DNA of 34,429 bases from Bacteroidia bacterium (GTDB lineage Bacteria; Bacteroidota; Bacteroidia; NS11-12g; UBA9320), in contig JAEPQQ010000016.1 in NCBI GenBank assembly GCA_017640445.1, positions 17,419 through 51,847 on the forward strand, given 5' to 3'. A program made the position numbers and the translations under genes. Positions 8,236 to 17,500 of the stretch are shown piece after piece (positions within the stretch are counted from its first letter, which is position 1; each line of letters starts with the position of its first letter). The notes under the pieces were generated by a model. It did no database searches and was not told the origin of the DNA. It saw nothing but the letters and a program-made list of their open reading frames with translations.

Positions 8236-9052
8236 ATGCTAAAAACTGAACTACCTGTTCTACTACGTTATCGTCTTTTAGACCCCGGTTGTGGCCCAAA
8301 CCTTCTGTAACATGCAAAAGACTGTTTGTTTGCTCAGCCATTTCCTTCCCTTCGTTCAGGGGCGCATCCGGATCCTTATCGTCTACCACAACCATCATCT
8401 TGGGTAGTTGTTTAATATCGTGAATCCGCTTAGCGGTAGAAAAGTACAGGAAGTCCTGACCAAACTGTTGTTGCAACTCTATGTACAACCTGTCTTTGAT
8501 CCGGTCGTTTCCTGCTATTTGCGTCATATACCTATCCATAATGGTTTCGGCCCGAATTGCCGAGTTTACAATCACCATTTTTTCAAGCTTCTTAGGATAA
8601 TCTGCCAGCGTAAGTATGTTTGCCATGGCTCCTAAAGAATGTCCAACCATAGCCACTGTATTTGGGTGGCGGTTGAGCAGTTCAAGCAACATAGCTTTGA
8701 ACTGTAAGATGTTGGTACTGCTCCCTTCGGATCGTACATGGGCAGGAAAATCCGGAATCACCACCTGAAACCCTTGTTGTAACAGTGGTTCAACAAACTT
8801 GTGATAGTGCAGGCCTTTGCTGCTCCATCCGTGTGATAGTATGATGGCCGGCCCTTCTCCCCACACCGTGTAATAACACTTCTTTCCTTCTACTACCACC
8901 GAGTGTTCTTTCCCGGTTTGTTTTACGTCTTCCTCTTTTGGTCTGAGTTTGACCCGAAACGGTTTAAAGAATAATACATAAGCGAGTTTACCTCCCAAAC
9001 GTGGGGCCACCACTCCTAAAACCCGAAACAATGCCTGAACAAGTTTTTGCAT
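8234..9052 (-). CDS. Alpha/beta hydrolase
   Basis: Serine hydrolase of the alpha/beta fold, 272 residues. The oxyanion segment HGW is at 74-76, the nucleophile elbow GHSLG at 137-141 (Ser139), an acid candidate near Asp227 in DDKDPDAP, and the catalytic His at 254 in GLGHNRGL. The first 35 residues are amphipathic and hydrophobic (around ALFRVLGVVAPRLGGKLAYVLFF) and may attach it to the membrane. The set resembles esterases or lysophospholipase-like enzymes, but the substrate cannot be told. The gene is convergent with the DUF2795 gene, and its start lies 38 bases from the divergent membrane protein gene. Confidence 0.88.
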   Translation of the reverse strand: MQKLVQALFRVLGVVAPRLGGKLAYVLFFKPFRVKLRPKEEDVKQTGKEHSVVVEGKKCYYTVWGEGPAIILSHGWSSKGLHYHKFVEPLLQQGFQVVIPDFPAHVRSEGSSTNILQFKAMLLELLNRHPNTVAMVGHSLGAMANILTLADYPKKLEKMVIVNSAIRAETIMDRYMTQIAGNDRIKDRLYIELQQQFGQDFLYFSTAKRIHDIKQLPKMMVVVDDKDPDAPLNEGKEMAEQTNSLLHVTEGLGHNRGLKDDNVVEQVVQFLA

Positions 9053-9090
9053 AATTCAACAAATCTCCAGCAAAAGTGTAAAATTGTTTA

Positions 9091-9549
9091 ATGAAATGGT
9101 TGAGTGCAGTTGGATTAATTTTTCAGTTTGTGGCATTTTGGTTTGCTGCACCCGAGCTTCTCGGTGCTGCAACCCTGAAACGGCTTGAAGTTGGTATCAG
9201 GCGGTTCGCTACCCTGGCCCCCCTCATCATTATACTTCTCATAATCTTTGGCTATGGCCTGACCTTTCTGGGCATTGCGGCATATAACATGTATGTGTTG
9301 TCGGAAACCGGAGAAGCTGCTATAAACCCGAAGACCTATTTCATCTATATGGGGCTTTTTACGGCCCTCTACCTGGCCATAATGTTGAACTACAAACGGG
9401 TTCGTCGGTTTCTCGAACACCGGGTGGGAGAACCATTAACCCAACGTATTATTAACAGTAGCGAAACGCGAAAAACAGCTTTATTCGTGGGTGCTATTCT
9501 TTTCACCCTGGGGTTTCTCCTTCAACTCCTGGCCGTCCTTCTATCCTAA
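9091..9549 (+). CDS. Uncharacterised four-helix membrane protein
   Basis: A 152-residue protein that I do not assign to a named family. Four hydrophobic segments are visible at about 6-24, 43-66, 84-100 and 128-150. Between the first and second is a basic stretch (ATLKRLEVGIRRFATL), and a basic loop with YKRVRRFLEHRVGEP precedes the last helix, so both probably face the cytoplasm. Hydrophobic patterning, a full open frame and 5' spacing support a real gene. Its stop overlaps the stop of the next, opposite-strand hydrolase by nine bases. It is flanked by two alpha/beta hydrolases on the other strand, which may be coincidence. Confidence 0.75.
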   Translation: MKWLSAVGLIFQFVAFWFAAPELLGAATLKRLEVGIRRFATLAPLIIILLIIFGYGLTFLGIAAYNMYVLSETGEAAINPKTYFIYMGLFTALYLAIMLNYKRVRRFLEHRVGEPLTQRIINSSETRKTALFVGAILFTLGFLLQLLAVLLS

Positions 9550-10344
9550 CAATTCTTCAATAACCTTATTGGTTTCCGGTACTATTAACTGGTGTCCTTT
9601 ATCAAGTAACACCAGTTTACTTATTGCCATTTTTTTGTGGAAGTTTCGGGCGTTCTTGGCCGGGATTACGCTATCACGCTCCCCAAATATGAGTTTAACC
9701 GATATCTCGTGCTGGTTGATTACCTGAATTGCTGTGTTGGGATGCACCGATATCCGTGCTGTGCTAGACCACCTATTAAACAGGGCCTCTCGTTTCAGCT
9801 GGGTATCCATGGTTGAATAATAAAACTTAGTAGTTCTCCTATTCGTAATACCCAGTATCTGTGCAATTCTCAGTGAATAAAACACCCAACTTGGGTATAA
9901 CACAAAGTTGGCAAACAGGCTTCTGCCAAGGGCGGTTTGGGTAATAAACCTGAAGGCGGGTTTCGGCTTTAAGCCATCCGCTGCCAACAACCAAATTTCG
10001 TCAATGCGTTGAGGAAATGCCGTTGCAAAACCCAGGGCATAATTCCCTCCGATACTATAGGCCATCAAGCTCACCTTGTTGCGTGCGTTGATGTGCTCCA
10101 AAAAGCTGTTGATCAGGTCGCACAACATGGTGCCGGTCAATTTTTCTTTTTCCCGCCAGTTGGTTTTACCCTGAAAAGGCAGGTCGACCGAAACGATGGT
10201 AAATCGGCTGCCAAGACTCGGTTCAAATGTTCTGAATACTTCACAGTTCTGGCCGTATCCATGAAAGCAAACGAGGTTTTGTGGGCCGGTTCCAAACGTG
10301 ATGTAGTTGATCTCTGAATTTCGCCAAATAAATGCCTTTTCCAC
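9541..10344 (-). CDS. Alpha/beta hydrolase with Ala-Tyr-Ser-Ile-Gly nucleophile elbow
   Basis: Alpha/beta-fold hydrolase, about 267 residues from GTG 10344. An in-frame TTG at 10416 would add 24 residues, but it would run over the start of carB and the carB promoter, so the shorter form is preferred; it begins just before the first core strand (FIWRNSEINYITFG), as expected for the family. The oxyanion segment CFHGYG is followed about 70 residues later by AYSIGG. There the usual first Gly of GxSxG is Ala, a substitution seen in some esterases. An Asp in FGERDSVIP and a C-terminal His in LLDKGHQLIVP complete a plausible triad. Substrate unknown. Confidence 0.85.
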   Translation of the reverse strand: MEKAFIWRNSEINYITFGTGPQNLVCFHGYGQNCEVFRTFEPSLGSRFTIVSVDLPFQGKTNWREKEKLTGTMLCDLINSFLEHINARNKVSLMAYSIGGNYALGFATAFPQRIDEIWLLAADGLKPKPAFRFITQTALGRSLFANFVLYPSWVFYSLRIAQILGITNRRTTKFYYSTMDTQLKREALFNRWSSTARISVHPNTAIQVINQHEISVKLIFGERDSVIPAKNARNFHKKMAISKLVLLDKGHQLIVPETNKVIEELLG

Positions 10345-10368
10345 TCGCTGTTTTTTAGGGTTTAATCT

Positions 10369-10376
10369 TACTTTTG
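10369..10376 (+). promoter_or_regulatory. -7 box of carB
   Basis: TACTTTTG matches TAnnTTTG exactly, 21 bases before the carB start. CTG at 10348-10350, 18 bases upstream, is a near -33 element. The box lies inside the longest possible reading frame of the divergent hydrolase, which argues for the shorter hydrolase start. Confidence 0.6.
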
Positions 10377-10397
10377 CACAATTTGAAATAAAATCTA

Positions 10398-13214
10398 ATG
10401 CCCAAAGATACTTCAATTAAGTCGGTCCTGATTATTGGCAGCGGGCCGATCATTATTGGCCAAGCATGTGAGTTCGATTATTCAGGAAGCCAGGCGGCAA
10501 GGTCGCTTCAAGAAGAAGGTATTTCCGTAACACTTATTAATTCCAATCCGGCAACAATTATGACGGATCCGGTGATGGCGGATAACATTTACCTGCTACC
10601 TCTAACACCCGAATCGATCGTCTCAATTCTCAAAAAACATCAGATAGACGCCGTTCTTCCAACCATGGGAGGACAAACGGCCCTTAACCTCGCCAAAGAG
10701 GTAGACGAGCTTGGTATTTGGGAAGAATACAACGTTCGTATTATCGGTGTTGATATTCATGCAATTGAAAAAACGGAAAACCGCGAGGAGTTCCGGAAAT
10801 TGATGGTGGAAATCGGAATAGGTGTTGCACCATCTAAAATAGCAAACTCCTTCCTAGAAGGTAAAGAAGCCGCTCAAAAGCTTGGTTTCCCATTAGTAAT
10901 CCGGCCTTCGTACACACTGGGTGGTTATGGTGGTGGATTTGTACATCGTAAGGAAGAGTTTGACGATGCGCTTAAGCGCGGACTGGAGGCTTCTCCCACC
11001 CACGAAGTACTGGTTGAAAAAGCGGTACTCGGTTGGAAAGAATATGAGCTTGAGTTACTACGTGATTCCAAAGATGACATTGCGGTAATCTGTACCATCG
11101 AGAACATCGATCCGATGGGTATCCACACCGGAGATTCCATTACCATTGCGCCGGCGATGACCCTGAGTGACACGTGCTTCCAGGCGATGCGCGATCAGGC
11201 ATTCAAAATGATGCGAAGCATGGGTATGTTTGCTGGTGGATGTAATGTTCAGTTCTCGGTTGAACCAGAAACTGAACAGATTATTGCCATTGAGATCAAC
11301 CCACGGGTAAGCCGATCTTCTGCACTGGCATCTAAGGCCACGGGTTACCCAATTGCCAAGATTGCAACCAAGCTTGCCATTGGCTATCACCTTGACGAGC
11401 TCAAAAACCCGGTTACAACAACCACTTCTGCGTTCTTTGAGCCTTCCATTGACTATACCATCATCAAGATTCCACGATGGAACTTCTCAAAGTTCCAGGG
11501 AGCAGATCCTACACTTGGACTTCAAATGAAGTCGGTTGGTGAGGTAATGGCAATTGGCCGAAGCTTTCAGGAGGCGCTTCAAAAAGCGTGTCAAAGTCTT
11601 GAAATTAAACGACTTGGTCTTGGAAGTGATGGTTATGAAGAAAAGAATCTCGAGAAACTGGTTCACAGCTTGAACAACCCGAGCTGGGATCGCATCTTCC
11701 ATATTAAAGATGCCATTTCGCTTGGTGTTCCGGTTACTTCGATTCAAGAAGCAACCAAGATTGACCGATGGTTCCTTGAGCAGATCTACGACCTGGTTAA
11801 GACCGAACGGGAAATAAAGAAATACACCATACAAAACATCGAACCAGGCATTTTGCGCGTCGCAAAGGAAAAAGGCTTCTCCGATGCACAAATTGCCATA
11901 ACTATGGGCGACTGCACAGAAGATGAGGTATACGAAAAACGTACCAGCCTTGGAATCAAGCGTGTTTACAAAATGGTGGACACGTGCTCTGCTGAGTTTG
12001 AATCACCAACGAACTACTTCTATTCGACGTTCGATGGCGAAAATGAGTCGGTTGTTACCGATCGTAAAAAGGTAGTTGTTCTGGGTGCCGGACCGAATCG
12101 AATCGGACAAGGTATTGAGTTTGACTACTGTTGTACTCATGGGCTTCTTGCTGCTAAAGAGGTTGGTTATGAGGCGATTATGATCAACTGTAACCCGGAA
12201 ACCGTTTCTACTGATTTTGATATGGCCAACAAGCTATACTTCGAGCCGGTTTTCTGGGAACATCTGCTTGAGGTAATTGAATTGGAAAAACCCGAAGGTG
12301 TAATCGTTCAACTTGGAGGGCAAACAGCTCTTAAGCTTGCGCAACGCCTCCACGAGAAAGGGATTAAAATTATTGGTACGAGCTTCCCGAATATGGACCT
12401 TGCTGAAGATCGTGGCTCGTTCTCCGATCTTTTGAAAGAACTTGACATCCCTTACCCGGATTACGGTGTAGCTGAGAATGCATACGAAGCTATCGAGATT
12501 GCGAACAAGGTTGGATACCCGGTATTGGTTCGACCTTCATACGTTTTAGGTGGCCAGGGAATGAAGATCGTTATTAATGATGAAGACCTTCAGAAAGCCG
12601 TTATCGAACTTCAGGGAGACCTTCCCGGAAACCGAATCCTTATTGACCACTTCCTCGATCGTGCGGAAGAGGCTGAGAGTGATAGTATCTGCGATGGTGA
12701 AGACGTTCACGTTCTTGGAATTATGGAGCATATTGAGCCGGCTGGTATACACTCGGGTGATTCATCTGCCGTTTTACCGCCTTTTAGTTTCTCTGAGAAA
12801 GTAATGAATCAAATTGAAGAGTATACCTCAAAAATTGCCCATGCACTTAACATCAAAGGCTTACTCAATATTCAATTTGCTGTAAAGGATGAAAAAGTGT
12901 ACGTAATTGAAGCAAACCCAAGAGCTTCGCGAACCGTACCATTCATTTGCAAGGCATACGATGTGGCCTACGCCAACATTGCAACTAAAGTAATGTTAGG
13001 CAGTCACAAACTAAAAGACTTCGACATTGTTAAAAAACCAAAGGGATATGCCATCAAAAAACCGGTGTTCTCATTCAACAAGTTCCCTAAAGTAAATAAG
13101 GAGCTTGGTCCTGAAATGAAGTCAACCGGCGAGGCGATTCTCTTTGTTGAAGACCTGAAGGATCCTTACTTCAGGGACTTGTACAAGGAGAAGTCCATGT
13201 ATTTGAGTAAATAA
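10398..13214 (+). CDS. carB: Carbamoyl-phosphate synthase large subunit, short form
   Basis: Makes carbamoyl phosphate from bicarbonate, ammonia (delivered by the small subunit CarA) and two ATP, for pyrimidine and arginine synthesis. Both duplicated halves are present. The first opens with IGSGPIIIGQACEFDYSG near residue 12; its ATP-grasp domain carries PSYTLGGYGGGF and INPRVSRSSALASKATGYPIA. The second opens with LGAGPNRIGQGIEFDY near 560 and has PSYVLGGQGM and ANPRASRTVPF. The protein stops at 938 residues, whereas E. coli CarB has 1073. The missing part is the C-terminal allosteric (MGS-like) domain that binds UMP and ornithine. A two-base gap to a normal downstream gene argues against a frameshift. 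carA is not in the window. Confidence 0.97.
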   Translation: MPKDTSIKSVLIIGSGPIIIGQACEFDYSGSQAARSLQEEGISVTLINSNPATIMTDPVMADNIYLLPLTPESIVSILKKHQIDAVLPTMGGQTALNLAKEVDELGIWEEYNVRIIGVDIHAIEKTENREEFRKLMVEIGIGVAPSKIANSFLEGKEAAQKLGFPLVIRPSYTLGGYGGGFVHRKEEFDDALKRGLEASPTHEVLVEKAVLGWKEYELELLRDSKDDIAVICTIENIDPMGIHTGDSITIAPAMTLSDTCFQAMRDQAFKMMRSMGMFAGGCNVQFSVEPETEQIIAIEINPRVSRSSALASKATGYPIAKIATKLAIGYHLDELKNPVTTTTSAFFEPSIDYTIIKIPRWNFSKFQGADPTLGLQMKSVGEVMAIGRSFQEALQKACQSLEIKRLGLGSDGYEEKNLEKLVHSLNNPSWDRIFHIKDAISLGVPVTSIQEATKIDRWFLEQIYDLVKTEREIKKYTIQNIEPGILRVAKEKGFSDAQIAITMGDCTEDEVYEKRTSLGIKRVYKMVDTCSAEFESPTNYFYSTFDGENESVVTDRKKVVVLGAGPNRIGQGIEFDYCCTHGLLAAKEVGYEAIMINCNPETVSTDFDMANKLYFEPVFWEHLLEVIELEKPEGVIVQLGGQTALKLAQRLHEKGIKIIGTSFPNMDLAEDRGSFSDLLKELDIPYPDYGVAENAYEAIEIANKVGYPVLVRPSYVLGGQGMKIVINDEDLQKAVIELQGDLPGNRILIDHFLDRAEEAESDSICDGEDVHVLGIMEHIEPAGIHSGDSSAVLPPFSFSEKVMNQIEEYTSKIAHALNIKGLLNIQFAVKDEKVYVIEANPRASRTVPFICKAYDVAYANIATKVMLGSHKLKDFDIVKKPKGYAIKKPVFSFNKFPKVNKELGPEMKSTGEAILFVEDLKDPYFRDLYKEKSMYLSK

Positions 13215-13216
13215 AT

Positions 13217-13453
13217 ATGCCAAGCATAGGTAAGATTCTTCTGATAGTAATCGCGTATCTCGTGATTCGTTTTATTGGCCGCGTCTGGAAGTTCCGTAAG
13301 GTGATTCTGGAACAGCGGGATACCATGATGAACCAGGCACAGCAAGGTCGTCATGCCGGTCAAGAAGGCGATGTAAGCGTAGTTACGCCGAAGAAGCCAA
13401 AAAAGAAAGACCTCAACGAGGGTTCGTATGTCGACTTTGAAGAAGTCGATTAA
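13217..13453 (+). CDS. Small membrane protein, DUF4834 type
   Basis: A 78-residue protein with one N-terminal transmembrane helix (about 5-22, KILLIVIAYLVIRFIG) followed by a basic, probably cytoplasmic tail. The C-terminal end EGSYVDFEEVD matches the conserved ending of DUF4834 proteins of Bacteroidota. It starts two bases after the carB stop and is surely co-transcribed with it. Function unknown; the carB link need not be functional. Confidence 0.8.
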   Translation: MPSIGKILLIVIAYLVIRFIGRVWKFRKVILEQRDTMMNQAQQGRHAGQEGDVSVVTPKKPKKKDLNEGSYVDFEEVD

Positions 13454-13469
13454 GCCATCCGTAGGGTAG

Positions 13470-14366
13470 TTATACTTCTTTCAAAGGTGCGTTTAGCACA
13501 ACGTTTCCTGCTTCCGATATAAAGGTGAGAATTGCTTGCCTCTGTTCATGGTCGTTCAACATTTCCAGTGAGGTAATGGGCAAAACAGCCCCCTGCCAAT
13601 ATTCAGAAACCAACCATTTGCCAACGCCCGGTTGCGCTGCACTTTCGAAATCCAGTGTGCCGGTTGCGGGATAGCCCGTGAGGTAAAAGTAAGGTGACCC
13701 GGCCAGGCTGTCTTCCATGGCAAATCCGAAACCTACACCCAATTGGCCGTGTACTTCTACGTAAATACCTGTGTCGAAATGGTGTGGCCAAATGCGGATT
13801 TCACCATTGACCAAAAAGTGCTGTGTTGCATGAAGACAGGCCTCGTTTGCCTTGCTTCGTAGGCTCTTCCACTGTTCCACCCCTTTTGAATCCAACAAGG
13901 CCCAGGGCTCGTCTGCAAAAGAATAGCTTGGTATTTCGAAGTGCAGGGCTGTAGCAAAGTCAGAAACATCAAGTCCTTCACCAGCCAGCAGGTTTCCTAC
14001 TCTGGCCTCCAGCTGCCTTGTGGTTTTCCCTTCAATGCCTATTTCATCCACCACTTCTAACGTATGGTTTAACCACTCATAACTGTACGTATCCAGGTTA
14101 AGGCCCAAACACCCTTTGCCGTTGGATGTAGAAACCCATCTACTCATTAACCGGTTCGACACCGGATCAAAGTACAGGTTTGTATGGCTGTCGTCTTCCT
14201 GTTTTTGTCCAAAACTCCTACCCAGTTTTGCCAGTATCTGACTTAACTGGTGTATGCGTTTATCAACTTTGTTGTACGTCTCCATGTCTGTAAACATCGG
14301 TAATAATTTCTTTACAATTCTGATGTAGTGGTAGGCCGTTAGTTCAAGTCCTGACATGACCGTCAT
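13470..14366 (-). CDS. Uncharacterised soluble protein with WPHHFD motif
   Basis: A 298-residue protein I cannot place in a named family with confidence. No signal peptide or membrane helix is seen. The N-terminal 150 residues look helical. The C-terminal half is beta-rich and contains RIWPHHFDTGIY (about 203-214), GVGFGFAMEDSL and a SPYFYLTGYP segment; a His-His-Phe-Asp site of this kind could bind a metal or be structural. The pattern is faintly like the DUF5996 group, but the similarity is too short to call. It is convergent with carB-DUF4834 and divergent from the PhoX-like gene, so it stands alone. Confidence 0.78.
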   Translation of the reverse strand: MTVMSGLELTAYHYIRIVKKLLPMFTDMETYNKVDKRIHQLSQILAKLGRSFGQKQEDDSHTNLYFDPVSNRLMSRWVSTSNGKGCLGLNLDTYSYEWLNHTLEVVDEIGIEGKTTRQLEARVGNLLAGEGLDVSDFATALHFEIPSYSFADEPWALLDSKGVEQWKSLRSKANEACLHATQHFLVNGEIRIWPHHFDTGIYVEVHGQLGVGFGFAMEDSLAGSPYFYLTGYPATGTLDFESAAQPGVGKWLVSEYWQGAVLPITSLEMLNDHEQRQAILTFISEAGNVVLNAPLKEV

Positions 14367-14554
14367 AATCTACTGATATACAACCTTATCAACTTCGGGC
14401 AATGTTACCATGCGTTTATGAGACCTCCGAAGAGCCGTGTGGAAAACACCTCCATTTTAGGTTTCGGTAACACAGAAATCAGAATCAAATAAACTGAAGG
14501 GCACATTCTCATAAAGTCGTGATTACTGTTTTGTAGCCTGAAATAACAACAAAA

Positions 14555-17500
14555 ATGAAACGTATTACACTTCTTTTGACCCTCTGCGTGCTAAGCTACG
14601 TGGTTGGTAGGGCTCAAGTAAAGTTTGACCCTCAAATTGATGTGAACTTTGTCACGGATACGGTAAGCTATCCGGGTGCACCCCTCACATATCAGATCCT
14701 TTTTAGAGGAGGATTTGATATGGTTGAAACTACTCCTACATATGGTAACCCTGCAGGTAAGGTTGTTTCCAAAAGCTGGAACGACTTTATTGGTTTTACT
14801 CCTGATCCAACAAATGAAAGTCTTGGATGGATTTCGATCAACCACGAGCGAATTGTGGCAGACGATAAGCTGGGTGATGGTGGCGGAATGACGGTTTTTC
14901 GCGTAAAACGTGACCCAACCAGCGATACACTGATCATTGTAGATCAAACACTTTCTGATGGCCGAAGCGGTACGTTTTTTAATGTAGACTTTGTAAACTT
15001 TACGGGTGAAACCGGAATGAACTGTGGTGGTATCATCTCGTTGGCTGATGGTCGTATATGGACTGCGGAAGAGTGGATGCGATACAGCAATGACGACATT
15101 CCAGACAGAGACAAAACAGACTTCATCATTGGCCAGGGCACCGAAGCTGGTCAGGCTGCAACTGCCGGTTTTCCAGGTTTCAACGGACAAAAGATTGAGA
15201 AATACCAAAACTACAATTACATGACTGAGATTGACCCACGTGAAGCACGTGCGGTTCGAAAGCAGTACAATTGGGGTCGTCAGGCCTTTGAAGGTGGTGT
15301 GGTTCTTGAAGATAACAAAACGGTTTACCTTGGTGTAGACAATACGCCAGGCTTCTTCAGTAAGTTTGTTGCTGACGCTCCAGGTGATTTTACCCAGGGA
15401 AAAACCTACGTGTATCGTCACAATGATCAGCAACTCCGATTGAACCACTTTTCATCCGAGTTGAACACATTCGCTGAAATTTCGGCTTTCGACGCCGTTA
15501 ATAACCGCATTTATTCTACAAACTCCGGATCAAATGGGGTAACTGTATTCTCTTTGATTGATGGTATGGTGGATAGCATTGGTTTTATCGATTTATCCTC
15601 GTATGGTGAGGCACCAACTTCTGTTGCCGTAAGCAACGGAGTACTGGCAGTAGCCATGCCTAACGCGGTAGGGACTCTTAACGGAAAGGTACTTTTCTAC
15701 GATAAGGATTATACAAAACTCAATGAGGTTACCGTAGGTGTGCTACCTGATATGTTGACCTATACCCCTGATGGTAAGTATGTGGTTGTGGCAAACGAAG
15801 GTGAGCCCAACGACGAGTACACTATTGACCCTGAAGGCACGATTTCGGTAATTGATGTTTCAAATGGTGCGGCTAACGCAACTGTTGAGAATGCTGGCTT
15901 TGCAGGTGTTACAATTCCTACCGACGTACGAATTTTTGGTCAACGAGAAGGCTCTGCAAGTGAGTTGTTCTTCTCTGAATATGGAGAAGGTAGTTCCAAC
16001 AACAAATACCTTGAAATTTACAATGGCACAGGAAGCGAGATTGATCTTTCTGACTACGCTTTTCCCAACGTTGGAAACGATCCGACCACTGTTGGTGAAT
16101 ACGAATTCTGGAACTCTTTTCCTGCCAATGCAAAGATCGCCGATGGTGAAACCTACATCATTGCTCACCCAAGTGCGGATGCTACTATCCTGGCAAAGGC
16201 AAATCACACCTTTACATACCTTAGCAACGGTGATGATGGATTCTGCCTTGTAAAAGGTGGAACCTGGAACGATGCGGACAACGATGGTAACCGAGATGCC
16301 GGTGAAGTAACCGGATTTATTATCCTGGACTGCGTTGGTGACTGGAACGGTGATCCTGGAAGCGGATGGGATGTAGCAGGTGTAGCCGCCGCTACAAAAG
16401 ATCATACGCTTGTTCGAAAAGGCGACGCAAGCGGAAATGCTGACTGGACCGCTGCCGCTGGAACAACAGCCGAAAACAGTGAATGGATTGTTAAGGCCAA
16501 TGAAGATTGGAGCAACCTTGGCATGCACGCTCTTGTAGTAAAGTCGACCCCAGAACAAGACATGGAGCCTGAATACGTAGCCGTTAGCACGGATTCTAAA
16601 ACGGCTTATGTTGCTTGTCAGGAGAACAATGCAATTGCTGTTGTTGACATTGCTACCGCTACTATTTCAAAGGTAATAGCCCTAGGATTTAAGGATTACA
16701 GCCTGGCGAAAAACGCGATTGACGCATCGGATAAAGATGACTCGATCGGTAACTTCAATCCTTACGCTAATGTGTTTGGTATGTATCAGCCAGATGCAAT
16801 CGCGATTGCCAATATTGGAGGAACCGATTACATTGTTACTGCTAACGAAGGAGATGCACGTGACTACGATGGTTTCTCTGAAGAAGTACGTGTGGATGAC
16901 TTAACCCTCGACCCAACCGCGTTCCCAAATGCGGCGGAGCTTCAGAAAAAAGAAAACCTGGGCCGTTTGAAGACCACCACAACTCTTGGAGATATTGATG
17001 GCGATGGCGACTACGATCAGATCTACTCGTACGGTGCACGTTCGTTTACCATCTGGGATACCGACGGAAACATTGTTTTCGATAGTGAAAACGAATTCGG
17101 TCGAATCCTTGCTGAAAACTACCCTGACAACTATGCTTTCAGCCGCGATGACGACAAGGCCAGTGAGCCTGAGTCTGTTACCATTGGAACTATTGATGGT
17201 AAAACATTTGCCTTTATTGGTCTTGAGCGAGCTACCGGTGTAATGGTTTACGATATCACCGATCCGGCAAAGGCGAAGTTTGTTCAATACTACAACAAGA
17301 ACGAAAATGACCTAAGCCCGGAAGGTTTGATCTTTGTTTCCCGAACAGAGTCTACGAATGGAACTGCATACCTAATCTCAACGAATGAAGCTTTTGGCAG
17401 CTATGGTGGATCTGTAAGTGCTTACAGTATTACTGGTTTCGACGGTAAGAAATGGGTTGAAATCAACAACCAGGATCTTGACAAAATGTTGCACTACCAG

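Noticed and set aside
9541..9549. Nine-base tail-to-tail overlap of the membrane protein and hydrolase genes
   Set aside because: Short convergent overlaps are common in compact genomes; nothing suggests regulation here.
14524..14533. TACTGTTTTG as a promoter box of the PhoX-like gene
   Set aside because: The spacing within the box is two bases too long for TAnnTTTG and no -33 element was seen.
14591..15448. Long open frame on the minus strand inside the PhoX-like gene
   Set aside because: It is antisense to a clear coding frame with recognised motifs, and its translation has no family features.
15860..16558. Second long minus-strand frame inside the PhoX-like gene
   Set aside because: It mirrors the lamin-tail and propeller coding region and has no start context or motif; it is a shadow frame.
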